64,000 nucleotides of DNA, taken from assembly GCF_000525855.1 (NCBI RefSeq), contig NZ_AODE01000004.1, positions 62,001-126,000 on the forward strand, in the 5' to 3' direction. Below the pieces are notes generated by a model that did no database searches, was not told the DNA's origin, and was given only the letters and a program-made list of their open reading frames with translations. A program made the position numbers and the translations under genes. The DNA comes from Listeria cornellensis FSL F6-0969 (GTDB taxonomy: Bacteria; Bacillota; Bacilli; Lactobacillales; Listeriaceae). Positions 50,419 through 58,742 of this stretch are shown in pieces (position 1 is the stretch's first letter; each line of letters begins with the position of its first letter).

Positions 50419-51402
50419 TGAGTATTTTTAGTAGTAACAGTGTTTTGATTTGGGTCACGCTTATTGCGGTGGCGTGTGTGGTGCTATTTATCGGGATGAT
50501 GTTCTTGATGAAGAAACGGGTGAGGATTTCCAAAACGCAACGATATTATATTTTTTTAGCGATTGGAATTATTATCGTGACCGCAGTGATTTTGCAGTTG
50601 ACGCTCTACATGTCTAGTACATATCAGTTCCCGAAAACGATACTTTATCTGACGGAGATACTTTTCGCGGTGTATTTGGGAATTATTTGTTTGGTGTTGG
50701 TGAAGGTGTATCGCGCGAATTTGAAAGAGGCGCAAAAGCGGAATCAGGAGGAGCAAATGGTGCAGCTACAGCAGTACGTGGCGAATGTCGAGCAATTGCA
50801 GTCGGATGTTGTGCATTTCCAGCAGGACTATGTGGAAGTGTTGGCGAACTTGGAAACGCTGATTTCGAACGGTCAAATGGAGGAATTGGCGGCGTATTTT
50901 GACGCGAATATCATGCCGGTGAATAAGAGCATGGTGGATAATAAATACAAGTTATCGCAAATTAAAAAATATGCATGTTTTGGAGTTGAAAGGCTTACTA
51001 GCGGCTAAAATGATGCGTGCACAGGAGCTGAAAATCGACGCCCAGTTAGAAATCGTGGAACCGATTGAGACGATTTCAATGTATAAAGTGGAGTTGTGTC
51101 AGATTGTTGGAATCTTGCTCGATAATGCAATCGAGGCGAGTGAAGGGCAACCAGGCGCGTTTATGAAAGTGGCTTTCGTGAAGAATGAGAATACGGTGAC
51201 GCTCTTGGTGCAGAACAGTTTGCCAGAAAACATGCCAGAGATTCATCAAATGTTTGAGAAAGGATTCTCGACAAAAGGGGAGAATCGGGGCTTGGGGCTT
51301 TCGATCGTGCGAGGAATTCTGAATAAAAATCCATCCGTTGTTTTAGATACACAAGTGCTGGAAGGCGAGGCGTTTATGCAAGGGTTGGTTATTAGGCAGT
51401 AG
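50415..51402 (+). CDS. AgrC-like catalytic subunit lacking the phospho-acceptor His (HK2; apparent frameshift)
   Basis: About 328 residues when corrected for one extra A in the A6 run at 50964-50969, which joins KLSQIK to MHVLELKGLLAAKM. Only four membrane helices (about 8-30, 43-66, 75-100) replace the usual six or seven. The dimerisation helix reads VHFQQDYVEVLANL, so the catalytic His is Q137. The ATPase domain is complete: N box GILLDNAIEAS and G box STKGENRGLGLSIVRG. The start overlaps the HK1 stop (ATGA). Predicted: binds ATP and phosphorylates the His of partner subunits. Confidence 0.75.
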
Positions 51403-51418
51403 GGCTAGGTGATGTTAA

Positions 51419-52285
51419 ATGGACTTAGAAAATGTATTTACTTTAATTCAAGCTACAGCAGCACAAACGATATGTGTCGTAATCACGATACACCTATTCG
51501 GGAAAAAGGTTTTTACAAAACTCGAAATGTTAATGATAGTGTTTATTTTATTCTTAGGTGGAGTGCCACTTCTCGGATATTATCAATACTTTTCAATTAT
51601 ATATATTGTTCTAGTATTGACGGGTGCATTGAGGTGGAAAAAGAAAGATTGGTTCCTATCAACTGCGGCTCCACTAATTGCGATTATCTTTATAGTGATG
51701 GTGAATTATATATTTGATGGGGTCTCCATCGTATTATTTGGTATTGGAAATAGTTATATAGAGGAGTATCTAAACACGGTCTATGATGTGTTTTTGCTCG
51801 TAGTCAATTACTTGATGTGCATTCCAGTGGCGAAATTATTAAATAAAGATGTTATTCAGAAGAGTCGCGCTGCAGATAAAATATTGATTGTGGCTACCTT
51901 GTTAACGACGGTGATCTTGTTGTATATGTTTATTTATATAGGTTCATTATATGATTTTTCGAATGAAATCATGGTGGTAAATGCGATATTGTTCACGGTT
52001 TATTCGGGTTTGTTATTTATTGTATTTACTATCATGCTAAAAATTAGTGAAAATAAGATAGCTGTAGATAATCAGAAAGAGAAGCTTATGCAACTCGAAT
52101 CTTACACGGATAAATTGGAGAAGATTTATGGTGAAATGAATTTGTTTAAGCATGATTATATAAATATTTTAGCGAGCTTACAAGGCTATATAAACAACGC
52201 AAATCAACAAGAATTAGAGATATATTTTAAGGAAACGATAGCTCCATTAACACAAGAAATGGAGTCAAATAAAATACAAACATAA
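51419..52285 (+). CDS. AgrC-like sensor with His but no ATPase domain (HK3)
   Basis: 288 residues. The multi-helix membrane sensor occupies about 1-205, followed by a coiled coil (KEKLMQLESYTDKLEKIYGE) and LFKHDYINILASL with H245. It ends at TIAPLTQEMESNKIQT, at the same domain border as HK1, HK4 and HK5. The sequence after the stop is only a ribosome site for the next gene, so the missing ATPase domain is not a frameshift effect. AT-rich relative to HK2. Confidence 0.72.
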   Translation: MDLENVFTLIQATAAQTICVVITIHLFGKKVFTKLEMLMIVFILFLGGVPLLGYYQYFSIIYIVLVLTGALRWKKKDWFLSTAAPLIAIIFIVMVNYIFDGVSIVLFGIGNSYIEEYLNTVYDVFLLVVNYLMCIPVAKLLNKDVIQKSRAADKILIVATLLTTVILLYMFIYIGSLYDFSNEIMVVNAILFTVYSGLLFIVFTIMLKISENKIAVDNQKEKLMQLESYTDKLEKIYGEMNLFKHDYINILASLQGYINNANQQELEIYFKETIAPLTQEMESNKIQT

Positions 52286-52304
52286 AAATAGATAGGAGAA
52301 ACCA

Positions 52305-53162
52305 ATGTACTCATCATTGTTTTTATGGATAGCCGGTACATACCAGTTATTTGGAATTGTACTGGTTACTAATGTGCTTGCTAGCAAAGTGTTATCAAGA
52401 AAAGATATGATTTTAGTGACGGTTATTATGACAATTGGGGGCTCTTTACTTCTAAACTTGGTGCAATACTTTGCAGAAGTATATACTATAGGTGTTCTAA
52501 TTTTATTTTTAATCTGGAAGGGAGTTCAATGGGTAAAGTCTTTTATTTTTGTTATAGTAGGTCAAATATTATTTATTCTAAGTGATTATCTAATAGGAGT
52601 TTTTGTTGGTACGGCTTTAGGAGTATATAGTGGAGACTATCATACTACTCTCCTGGACGCATGGTTTATAATGGTGATTTTTGTCACTCCATGCTTAATA
52701 GTAGCGTATATATTTTCCCTTTGTGTTAGTTGGATATTGCGTAGAGGAAGATTTAAGAACGCCGTTAAATATAATGAATTTATGATCATATCTTTATTGA
52801 TGTTAACTATCGCTATTATGTATTTTCTTATATATTTGGAAGATACTCTAGGTCTACCTATTGAGGTGGCCGAACTGTATATTGTTATATTTGCAACCTT
52901 AATCTTAGCAATCGGGATTGTATTTGCAATTGCTGCTAAAGTTGAAAAAACGCGAGCTGAACAAATGAAGCGAGAACAAGAATTGGCACAGTTGCGTGAT
53001 TACACAGAGAAATTAGAGATGTTAAATGCTGGTATGAGTCTGTTTAAGCATGATTATATTAATATTTTAGCGAGTATCCATGGCTATATTGTAGCGGGAG
53101 ATAAAGAAATATTGGAAGCATATTTCAAAACGACGATTCATCCGCTAATAAAGAAATCATGA
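52305..53162 (+). CDS. AgrC-like sensor with His but no ATPase domain (HK4)
   Basis: 285 residues, start ATG 52305 after TAGGAGAA. Membrane sensor of six or seven helices, coiled coil (QLRDYTEKLEMLNAG) and LFKHDYINILASI with H249, ending TIHPLIKKS. No ATPase coding in any frame downstream. The sensor sequence differs from HK1, HK3 and HK5 while the His motif is almost identical, which suggests different ligands and one shared partner. Confidence 0.72.
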   Translation: MYSSLFLWIAGTYQLFGIVLVTNVLASKVLSRKDMILVTVIMTIGGSLLLNLVQYFAEVYTIGVLILFLIWKGVQWVKSFIFVIVGQILFILSDYLIGVFVGTALGVYSGDYHTTLLDAWFIMVIFVTPCLIVAYIFSLCVSWILRRGRFKNAVKYNEFMIISLLMLTIAIMYFLIYLEDTLGLPIEVAELYIVIFATLILAIGIVFAIAAKVEKTRAEQMKREQELAQLRDYTEKLEMLNAGMSLFKHDYINILASIHGYIVAGDKEILEAYFKTTIHPLIKKS

Positions 53163-53303
53163 TTTATCAGCAGAACAACCAGCGTAATAAAGGTGGCAAC
53201 AGCTAGACATCACTAATATATCATTTCAATAAAAACATTAAATTAATATGGAAATTTGAATCAAAAAAATAGGATAATGGTTGCTAATATTGGAGGAAGG
53301 TAT

Positions 53304-54209
53304 ATGGGGTTAGAGAGTTTTTTATTAACAATAATGCTAATTGTTTTCCAAATATATTGTATTGTAGTTTCTGTCAACATATTATCAAATAAAGTCTTTT
53401 CAAAGCGCTTTGTTTTTATAATGGGATTGTTACTAGGAGTATCGGGAACAACGTTATTTTTTTACGCAGAATATTATTCGTTAGTTTTTATAGCAGGAAT
53501 CTTAATGTTAGCTCTTAGATGGAAAAAGAAGAGATGGTTTGTATGCATCGTAACACCACTGGTAACACTTTTTCTACTAGTTATAATAAGCTATCTTATG
53601 GATGCAGTACTCATAGGGGTATTCCAACTAAATAATATACTATGGAATAATGGCATAGTAACGAATATAGTATATTGTACTATTTTGCTGATACTAACGC
53701 ATGTTATTTCAGCAGGAGTCAATCGCTTAATTCGAAGTAAACCCTACAAGACAACTATAAATAAAAATGTATATTTGTTTGCATCTATTCTGGTAATTAC
53801 GGTTGTCATTATATATTCATTTATCTATATTGAGTCAATCTACCAATTTCCAAGTGAAATTATCTTTTTTAATGGCATCTTGTTTATGACTTTACTTTGC
53901 ATGATTGCAGCAACAACATTCACCTTAGTAAAAATAAATCAAAGACACGTCGAAATTGAAAAGGAGAAAACAGAGAAGAGGCAACTAACAAAATACACAT
54001 TAGCTCTTGAAAAACTTTCGAATGAGATGAGCGATTTCAACCACGACTACATTAATATTTTAGCGAGTTTGCACGGTTACATTGAAAAAGGCGATCAACT
54101 TCTCCTTAAAAATTACTTTCAAGAAACAATTCAGCCACTAAATCAAGCATTAATAAATAACAAAAACCAGCTTTCTGAATACACAAATAGAAAGGACTTA
54201 ACCCAATGA
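53304..54209 (+). CDS. AgrC-like sensor with His but no ATPase domain (HK5)
   Basis: 301 residues from ATG 53304 (TGGAGGAAGG upstream); the frame is open further upstream to 53256 without a ribosome site. Membrane sensor, coiled coil and DFNHDYINILASL with H247. It continues slightly longer than the others (NNKNQLSEYTNRKDLTQ) and stops inside a 4-base overlap with the response regulator gene, so the regulator is translationally coupled to a kinase lacking ATPase. The 141 bases before it show no gene. Confidence 0.72.
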   Translation: MGLESFLLTIMLIVFQIYCIVVSVNILSNKVFSKRFVFIMGLLLGVSGTTLFFYAEYYSLVFIAGILMLALRWKKKRWFVCIVTPLVTLFLLVIISYLMDAVLIGVFQLNNILWNNGIVTNIVYCTILLILTHVISAGVNRLIRSKPYKTTINKNVYLFASILVITVVIIYSFIYIESIYQFPSEIIFFNGILFMTLLCMIAATTFTLVKINQRHVEIEKEKTEKRQLTKYTLALEKLSNEMSDFNHDYINILASLHGYIEKGDQLLLKNYFQETIQPLNQALINNKNQLSEYTNRKDLTQ

Positions 54210-54931
54210 TTCCAATCTACATATGCGAAGATGATGAAATGCAGCGGAATAAAATCGTGGCGTATATCGAGGACTACATTACCATCGAACATCGAGATAT
54301 GCGCGTTCTACTTGCAACGGAAAATCCCACGAAGCTGCTAGACGCCAGCAAGAAAAAGAAAGAACCAGGCCTGTATTTCCTAGATGTAGCCTTAAAAACT
54401 CAAACGATTAACGGTTTCGAACTGGCAAAAGAAATTAGAAAAAGCGATCCACGCGGCTTCATCGTATTCATCACGTCGCATTCTGAAATGAGCTACCTAA
54501 CATTCACCTACAAAATCGAAGCGATGGATTATATCATCAAAGACGACTACGAGAATATCCGAAAGCGTATTGTCGAATGCATGGAAAGTGTAAGCAAGCG
54601 GATTAAGAATCATGGAAATAAAGGTAAATATTTAACGATAAAAATTGATGACCGGATTATGCATGAACCACTAGAAAATATCTTATTCATCGAAACTTCC
54701 CCGCGTCCGCATAAAGTGATTTTGCACGGTCGAAATCGCCAAATTGAGTTTTACGGAAAGTTAAGAGATATTGAATCCGAATTAGACAATCGATTTTACC
54801 GAACACATCGCGCTTTTCTGGTGAATAAAGATCATATTTTAGAGGTCGATACGAATAAAGGCGTCGCTTATATGGTCAATGGTGAAAAATGTATGGTCTC
54901 GACACGGAAAATAAAAGGATTAAAAAACTAA
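54206..54931 (+). CDS. AgrA-like LytTR response regulator of the kinase array
   Basis: 241 residues. Receiver with acidic residues EDD at 8-10 and phospho-acceptor Asp in LYFLDVALK, ending with FTYKIEAMDYIIKDD. The C-terminal LytTR DNA-binding domain (about 140-241) has FIETSPRPHKVILHGRNRQI and RTHRAFLVNKDHI. Clearly paralogous to the AgrA at 57922-58686 (shared segments DPRGFIVFIT, MDYIIKDD). A likely target is the 21-bp-spaced repeat operators; which regulator binds which site cannot be told from sequence. Confidence 0.82.
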   Translation: MIPIYICEDDEMQRNKIVAYIEDYITIEHRDMRVLLATENPTKLLDASKKKKEPGLYFLDVALKTQTINGFELAKEIRKSDPRGFIVFITSHSEMSYLTFTYKIEAMDYIIKDDYENIRKRIVECMESVSKRIKNHGNKGKYLTIKIDDRIMHEPLENILFIETSPRPHKVILHGRNRQIEFYGKLRDIESELDNRFYRTHRAFLVNKDHILEVDTNKGVAYMVNGEKCMVSTRKIKGLKN

Positions 54932-54936
54932 AAATC

Positions 54937-54979
54937 AGGATAAAACATTGGACGTACCTCCAATATTTTATCCTTTTTT
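54937..54979 (+). terminator. Terminator of the kinase array
   Basis: Long stem (AGGATAAAA-ATTGGA with TCCAAT-TTTTATCCT) followed by T6. It separates the array from the agr promoter. Confidence 0.85.
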
Positions 54980-55035
54980 GGGCTATAAAATTAATTAATG
55001 TTACATGCGTTACTCAAAAATGCCCCTTTTTTCGC

Positions 55036-55100
55036 GCTTACGAACGAAATCGCTACGTTCACGACAAAATGATAAAAAGAGTACTTTTCTGTCGTATAAT
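55036..55100 (+). promoter_or_regulatory. AgrA/LytTR-type operator and promoter of agr, site 4
   Basis: Repeats GCTTACGAA (55036-55044) and GTTCACGAC (55057-55065) are 21 bp apart, and a consensus -10 TATAAT (55095-55100) ends 44 bases from the second repeat. Equivalent to agr P2, giving positive autoregulation. Confidence 0.75.
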
Positions 55101-55177
55101 TGGTTTATGGAAATAAGGCTTACCGAGATGAGCTTTTTGAACCACATTATTCGACGCTGAAAGGAGCAGATCACGAG

Positions 55178-55756
55178 ATGATGAAACCGTTTATTCAAGC
55201 AAAAATGGCTAGCACACAACCATGCTTATTTTTCCAAAAGGAAATTGTTCGTGATTTGCAATTTTTTAGCCCCGTCTTGGCTAAAATTAATTTAGTAGAC
55301 CGCAATAGTGAGGATTCAAAATGGGATTGTCTCATGTTGGCAGTATTTTCAAAGCTTGGACGTGACTATATAAATAAAGAAGACTACTTTTTAGATCGAT
55401 TTCCAGTAGCTGGCCATCAACCAAAATATAAAATGTTGATTACATACCGTGGTTACATCTATTTTTTGGATAGCATCACAAGGCACGTTGGGATCAGTGA
55501 TAATCGGTTTTTAGTAGGACTTAATCGCGACAAGCTGTACATGATTGTTTATCGGGATGAGGCACTGTATAGTAAGCCGCTGAGAGGGAAGCACAATCTT
55601 CTCTCTCAAGACGGAAGAGTGACACGAAATATAGAGAAAATATTGAATGAGAATGAAATACCAAATGATAGGGTAGAAATTGCAGAGTTTGTTAATTCGG
55701 ACAGAGCTAGTGAAATTTCGCTAGTCTCTGTCTGGGAATTAGCACTCGATGAATAG
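55178..55756 (+). CDS. Conserved hypothetical protein at the head of the agr operon
   Basis: 192 residues with no membrane segment and no motif I recognise. It begins at ATG 55178 behind AAAGGAG, after operator site 4, and ends 14 bases before agrB, so it is in the agr transcript. L. monocytogenes also has an unknown gene (lmo0047) directly before agrB, possibly the same family, though I cannot compare the sequences here. Segments such as YKMLITYRGYIYFLDSI suggest a compact alpha/beta fold. Function unknown. Confidence 0.65.
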   Translation: MMKPFIQAKMASTQPCLFFQKEIVRDLQFFSPVLAKINLVDRNSEDSKWDCLMLAVFSKLGRDYINKEDYFLDRFPVAGHQPKYKMLITYRGYIYFLDSITRHVGISDNRFLVGLNRDKLYMIVYRDEALYSKPLRGKHNLLSQDGRVTRNIEKILNENEIPNDRVEIAEFVNSDRASEISLVSVWELALDE

Positions 55757-55770
55757 GGAGGCGAATTGGA

Positions 55771-56397
55771 ATGTTTAGTTTGACCGTCCCCAATATGGCA
55801 GCAAAGATTACCAGAACGATTTTCCGCGATAGGAAAGTTGATGAAGACAGATTTGCGATTGTAAAGTATGGTGTAGAAATATTTTTAGTGAACGTGACGA
55901 AGGGAATTACCGTATACCTCGCCGCTGCCTTGTTAGGGATGATTTGGCAGACGTTGGTTGTACATCTTTCTTACTTGATGATTCGTAGGCATTCGTTTGG
56001 TCTGCATGCGAAGACTAGTTTGGGGTGCACAATAACGAGTGTTGTGATGTTTGTGGTATTACCTTATTTTGTGAAGGATGTGCAATTGTCTGGATGGATG
56101 ATTGTACTTATAAGCGCTTTAATTTTACTGAATATTGCGATATTTTCACCTTCGGATACTGAAAATATGCCGCTTTTTAATGCTCGGAAAAGACACAAAT
56201 TGAGGTTAAAATCATTTTTCAACACATTAGTTGTTTTGTTTTTTGTACAAATAGTCTCGCATGAAGACATTAAAGTTATGATTTTATTGGGTGCCTGTTT
56301 ACAAATGCTTTTGATTCATCCACTAACATACCGAATATTTAGAAGGAGATATAACAATTATGAAACTGTTCAAAAAGAGAGCCAGAGAAATGAGTAG
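55771..56397 (+). CDS. agrB: AgrB peptide-processing protease
   Basis: 208 residues, an integral membrane cysteine protease that cuts the AgrD C-terminus and forms the thiolactone. Catalytic H79 and C86 lie in FGLHAKTSLGC, the same H-x6-C spacing as in Staphylococcus. Four to six membrane helices follow. The start ATG has GGGAGG upstream. The 3' end overlaps agrD by 38 bases in another frame. Confidence 0.9.
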   Translation: MFSLTVPNMAAKITRTIFRDRKVDEDRFAIVKYGVEIFLVNVTKGITVYLAAALLGMIWQTLVVHLSYLMIRRHSFGLHAKTSLGCTITSVVMFVVLPYFVKDVQLSGWMIVLISALILLNIAIFSPSDTENMPLFNARKRHKLRLKSFFNTLVVLFFVQIVSHEDIKVMILLGACLQMLLIHPLTYRIFRRRYNNYETVQKESQRNE

Positions 56398-56527
56398 TCG
56401 TATTTTAACACAAACAGAAAGGCGAGCAATTGAAATAGCGGATAGATCAACAAAATCTGCATGTAGTTTTTTTGTGTACGAGCCTAAAATACCAAATGCG
56501 CTACTAAATAAAATAAAGCAGTCTTAA
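56360..56527 (+). CDS. agrD: AgrD autoinducing peptide precursor
   Basis: 55 residues, start ATG 56360 with AGAAGGAGAT 8 bases upstream, inside the end of agrB. The N-terminal amphipathic, basic region is followed by SACSFFVYEPKIP. By comparison with Listeria AgrD (CFMFV core, YEPK-type recognition tail) the ring should be C35-S-F-F-V39, closed as a Cys thiolactone, and the acidic-Pro segment YEPKIP is the AgrB recognition site. Residues before C35 (exocyclic tail) are uncertain. Confidence 0.88.
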   Translation: MKLFKKRAREMSSRILTQTERRAIEIADRSTKSACSFFVYEPKIPNALLNKIKQS

Positions 56528-56542
56528 TCCATAGGGCGAAAT

Positions 56543-56571
56543 TTGTAAATTAGAGTATTTTCATCTATAAT
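56543..56571 (+). promoter_or_regulatory. Internal promoter ahead of agrC
   Basis: TTGTAA (56543-56548), 17-bp spacer, TATAAT (56566-56571), in the 79-base gap between agrD and agrC. It would let agrC-agrA be made without induced agrBD. Confidence 0.6.
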
Positions 56572-56606
56572 TTAGATTAAGGACTTTAATTATGCAGGAG
56601 GGAAAT

Positions 56607-57906
56607 ATGGAAATAGACGTAAGATTAATAATTGGATGCCTTACACAGATAATTTGTCTAGTGATTGGCATCCAAGTGTTGGGGAGATTTAAATTCAGCT
56701 GGCTATTTACTATTATTTTATTGGCAATGATGGCCGTCATTGCTATACCAATGTATGCATTCTATACATACATATCTGTTATTTATATGATTGCAGTTTC
56801 TATATGGGCGCTAAATAGAGGGATTAAAAATATAAAACTATCTTTACTGTTTACGATTGTTACTTTTATTATAATGGTAATAGTAGATTATTTAGTGAGT
56901 TTGACTTTAATGATTTTGCCAAACATGGAATTCCATACAATAGAAGCTGGCGAACCTCAGGCCAATTTAATTTTTTTTACTGTATTTCTGTATAATTATC
57001 AGTTTGGTAGATATAGTTTTAAAGAGAATAGGTGGGAAGGTAGTTTTTAAGAATCGTTACCTAATGTTAACTTTAGTTATTAGTATACTTACCCTAGTTA
57101 TGTTCTATTTCTATATCTGGCAAGGAAAAGAGCAAGGTTTTTCCGATACTGCCATTACCACAAATGCCGTAGCTTTTCTTGTGTATACAGTTATTATGAT
57201 TGTGGTTTTAGCGATAATAGTAAAAAGCTCAGTCAAAAACGCCAAAGTCGAAGCTCAAGCTCTCCAAATGCGCCAACTCCGTGAATATGTCGGGGCACTC
57301 GAAGCGCTTCAAAAAGACATGCGGGTTTTTCGACATGATTACGTGAATATCTTATCTGGCATCAATGGTTTCATCACAAACTCGGACATGGATGGGCTCA
57401 GTGTTTATTTTCGGACGAAGGTGATTCCGATGAATTCGGATATGGAAGTCAATATTTCGAAGCTTTCGACGTTGCAGAATCTGGAGGTTATTGAACTGAA
57501 GGGACTGTTTGCTACGAAGATGATTCGGGCGCAGGAATGGGGCGTGGATGCGCAGGTGGAGGTTTATAAGCGAATTGATGAAATGAATATGGACAGTATT
57601 GATTTGTGTCGGGTAACGGGGATTTTATTGGATAATGCAATCGAGGCGGTCGTTGATACTGCTGATCCAACTGTTCGAGTTGCAATTATTCAGAAAAAAG
57701 AGGCGATTGTACTCATTTTTGCTAATAGTTTACCGGAGGATTCGCCGCCGATTCATCACTTTTTCGAGGAAGGATTTTCTACGAAGGGCGAGAACCGCGG
57801 GATTGGGCTTTCGACTTTGAAGAAGACGTTAAAGAAATATCCGAATGTATCTCTGGACACGAAGATCACGCAGCATGGTTTTGTGCAGGAACTGGAAATA
57901 GGCTAA
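56607..57906 (+). CDS. agrC: AgrC histidine kinase (apparent frameshift)
   Basis: About 432 residues when corrected for one extra T in the T8 run at 56971-56978, which joins EPQANLI to LLYFCIIISLVDIVLK inside a membrane helix. Six or seven membrane helices form the AIP receptor (about 1-205). The coiled coil is followed by VFRHDYVNILSGI with the phospho-acceptor His (about 243) and a complete ATPase domain (GILLDNAIEAV; STKGENRGIGLSTLKK). This is the only full-length kinase of the region and shows what the array members lack. Start ATG 56607 after AGGAGGG. Confidence 0.87.
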
Positions 57907-57921
57907 CTGGAGGGTGAGGAG

Positions 57922-58686
57922 ATGATTGAGGTTTTTATCTGTGAGGACGAGGTTAATCAACGAAGCGAGCTTGTCAAACATGTTGAGAATTACATCATGA
58001 TGGAGAATTTTGACATGGAGCTCGCTTTATCCACAGGTGATCCTGAAGAACTATTATCTTACGTCCAATTTGGTGGCGAAGGTATGGGTCTTTACTTTCT
58101 AGATGTTGACTTGAAGCATCCGCGGCTGGACGGTTTGGAGCTGGCGCAGAAGATTCGGGAATACGATCCTAGAGGGTTTATCGTTTTCATCACAACTCAC
58201 GCAGAACTCAGTTACTTAACTTTTACATATAAAGTGGAGGCCATGGATTATATTATCAAGGACGATTTCGACAAAGTGCGCAATCGGATTTTTGATTGTA
58301 TGAGAAGTGTTGAGGAAAGAGTTGGCAGGGAACGTAAAGAGGTCGGCAAGTTTTTTACTATGAAAACGGATGAAAAAGTGATTCACGAGCTCTATGATGA
58401 TATCTTGTTTTTGAGTACGTTAAAAACGAAGGCGCGGAGGATTATTTTGCATGGGCAAGACCGCCAAATCGAGTTTTATGGTACGCTTAAGAGTTTGGAA
58501 GATAGTTTCGACGAGCGGTTTTATAAGACGCATCGGGCTTTCATTGTGAATACGGACAAAATTGAATCGGTGAATTATGTGAACGGTATTATCACGATGG
58601 TGAATCAAGAGGAATGCCTGCTTTCTACGAGATCGAGTAAGGATTTTCGCGATTTTATTCGTAGACGCCGTGGGAATATCGACTAA
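57922..58686 (+). CDS. agrA: AgrA response regulator
   Basis: 254 residues. Receiver with phospho-acceptor Asp in LYFLDVDLK and a C-terminal LytTR domain (about 145-254; RIILHGQDRQIEFYG, KTHRAFIVNTDKI). Longer at the C-terminus than the paralogue at 54206-54931 (DFIRRRRGNID). Sixteen bases after agrC. It should activate site 4 and probably sites 1-3. Confidence 0.9.
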   Translation: MIEVFICEDEVNQRSELVKHVENYIMMENFDMELALSTGDPEELLSYVQFGGEGMGLYFLDVDLKHPRLDGLELAQKIREYDPRGFIVFITTHAELSYLTFTYKVEAMDYIIKDDFDKVRNRIFDCMRSVEERVGRERKEVGKFFTMKTDEKVIHELYDDILFLSTLKTKARRIILHGQDRQIEFYGTLKSLEDSFDERFYKTHRAFIVNTDKIESVNYVNGIITMVNQEECLLSTRSSKDFRDFIRRRRGNID

Positions 58687-58689
58687 CAA

Positions 58690-58738
58690 CAAAACTCCCG
58701 AGTTATCTCTGAAAACGAGAATGGCTCGGGAGTTTTGT
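58690..58738. terminator. Bidirectional terminator between agrA and clpP
   Basis: AAAACTCCCGAG/CTCGGGAGTTTT stem with a loop of about 22 bases, flanked by A and T runs. Confidence 0.85.
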
Positions 58739-58742
58739 TTGG

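Noticed and set aside
49540-54209. Explaining the missing ATPase domains of HK1, HK3, HK4 and HK5 by homopolymer frameshifts
   Set aside because: I read the bases after each stop in the other frames. They contain only ribosome sites and the next gene's start, with no N-box or G-box coding, so an indel cannot restore the domain.
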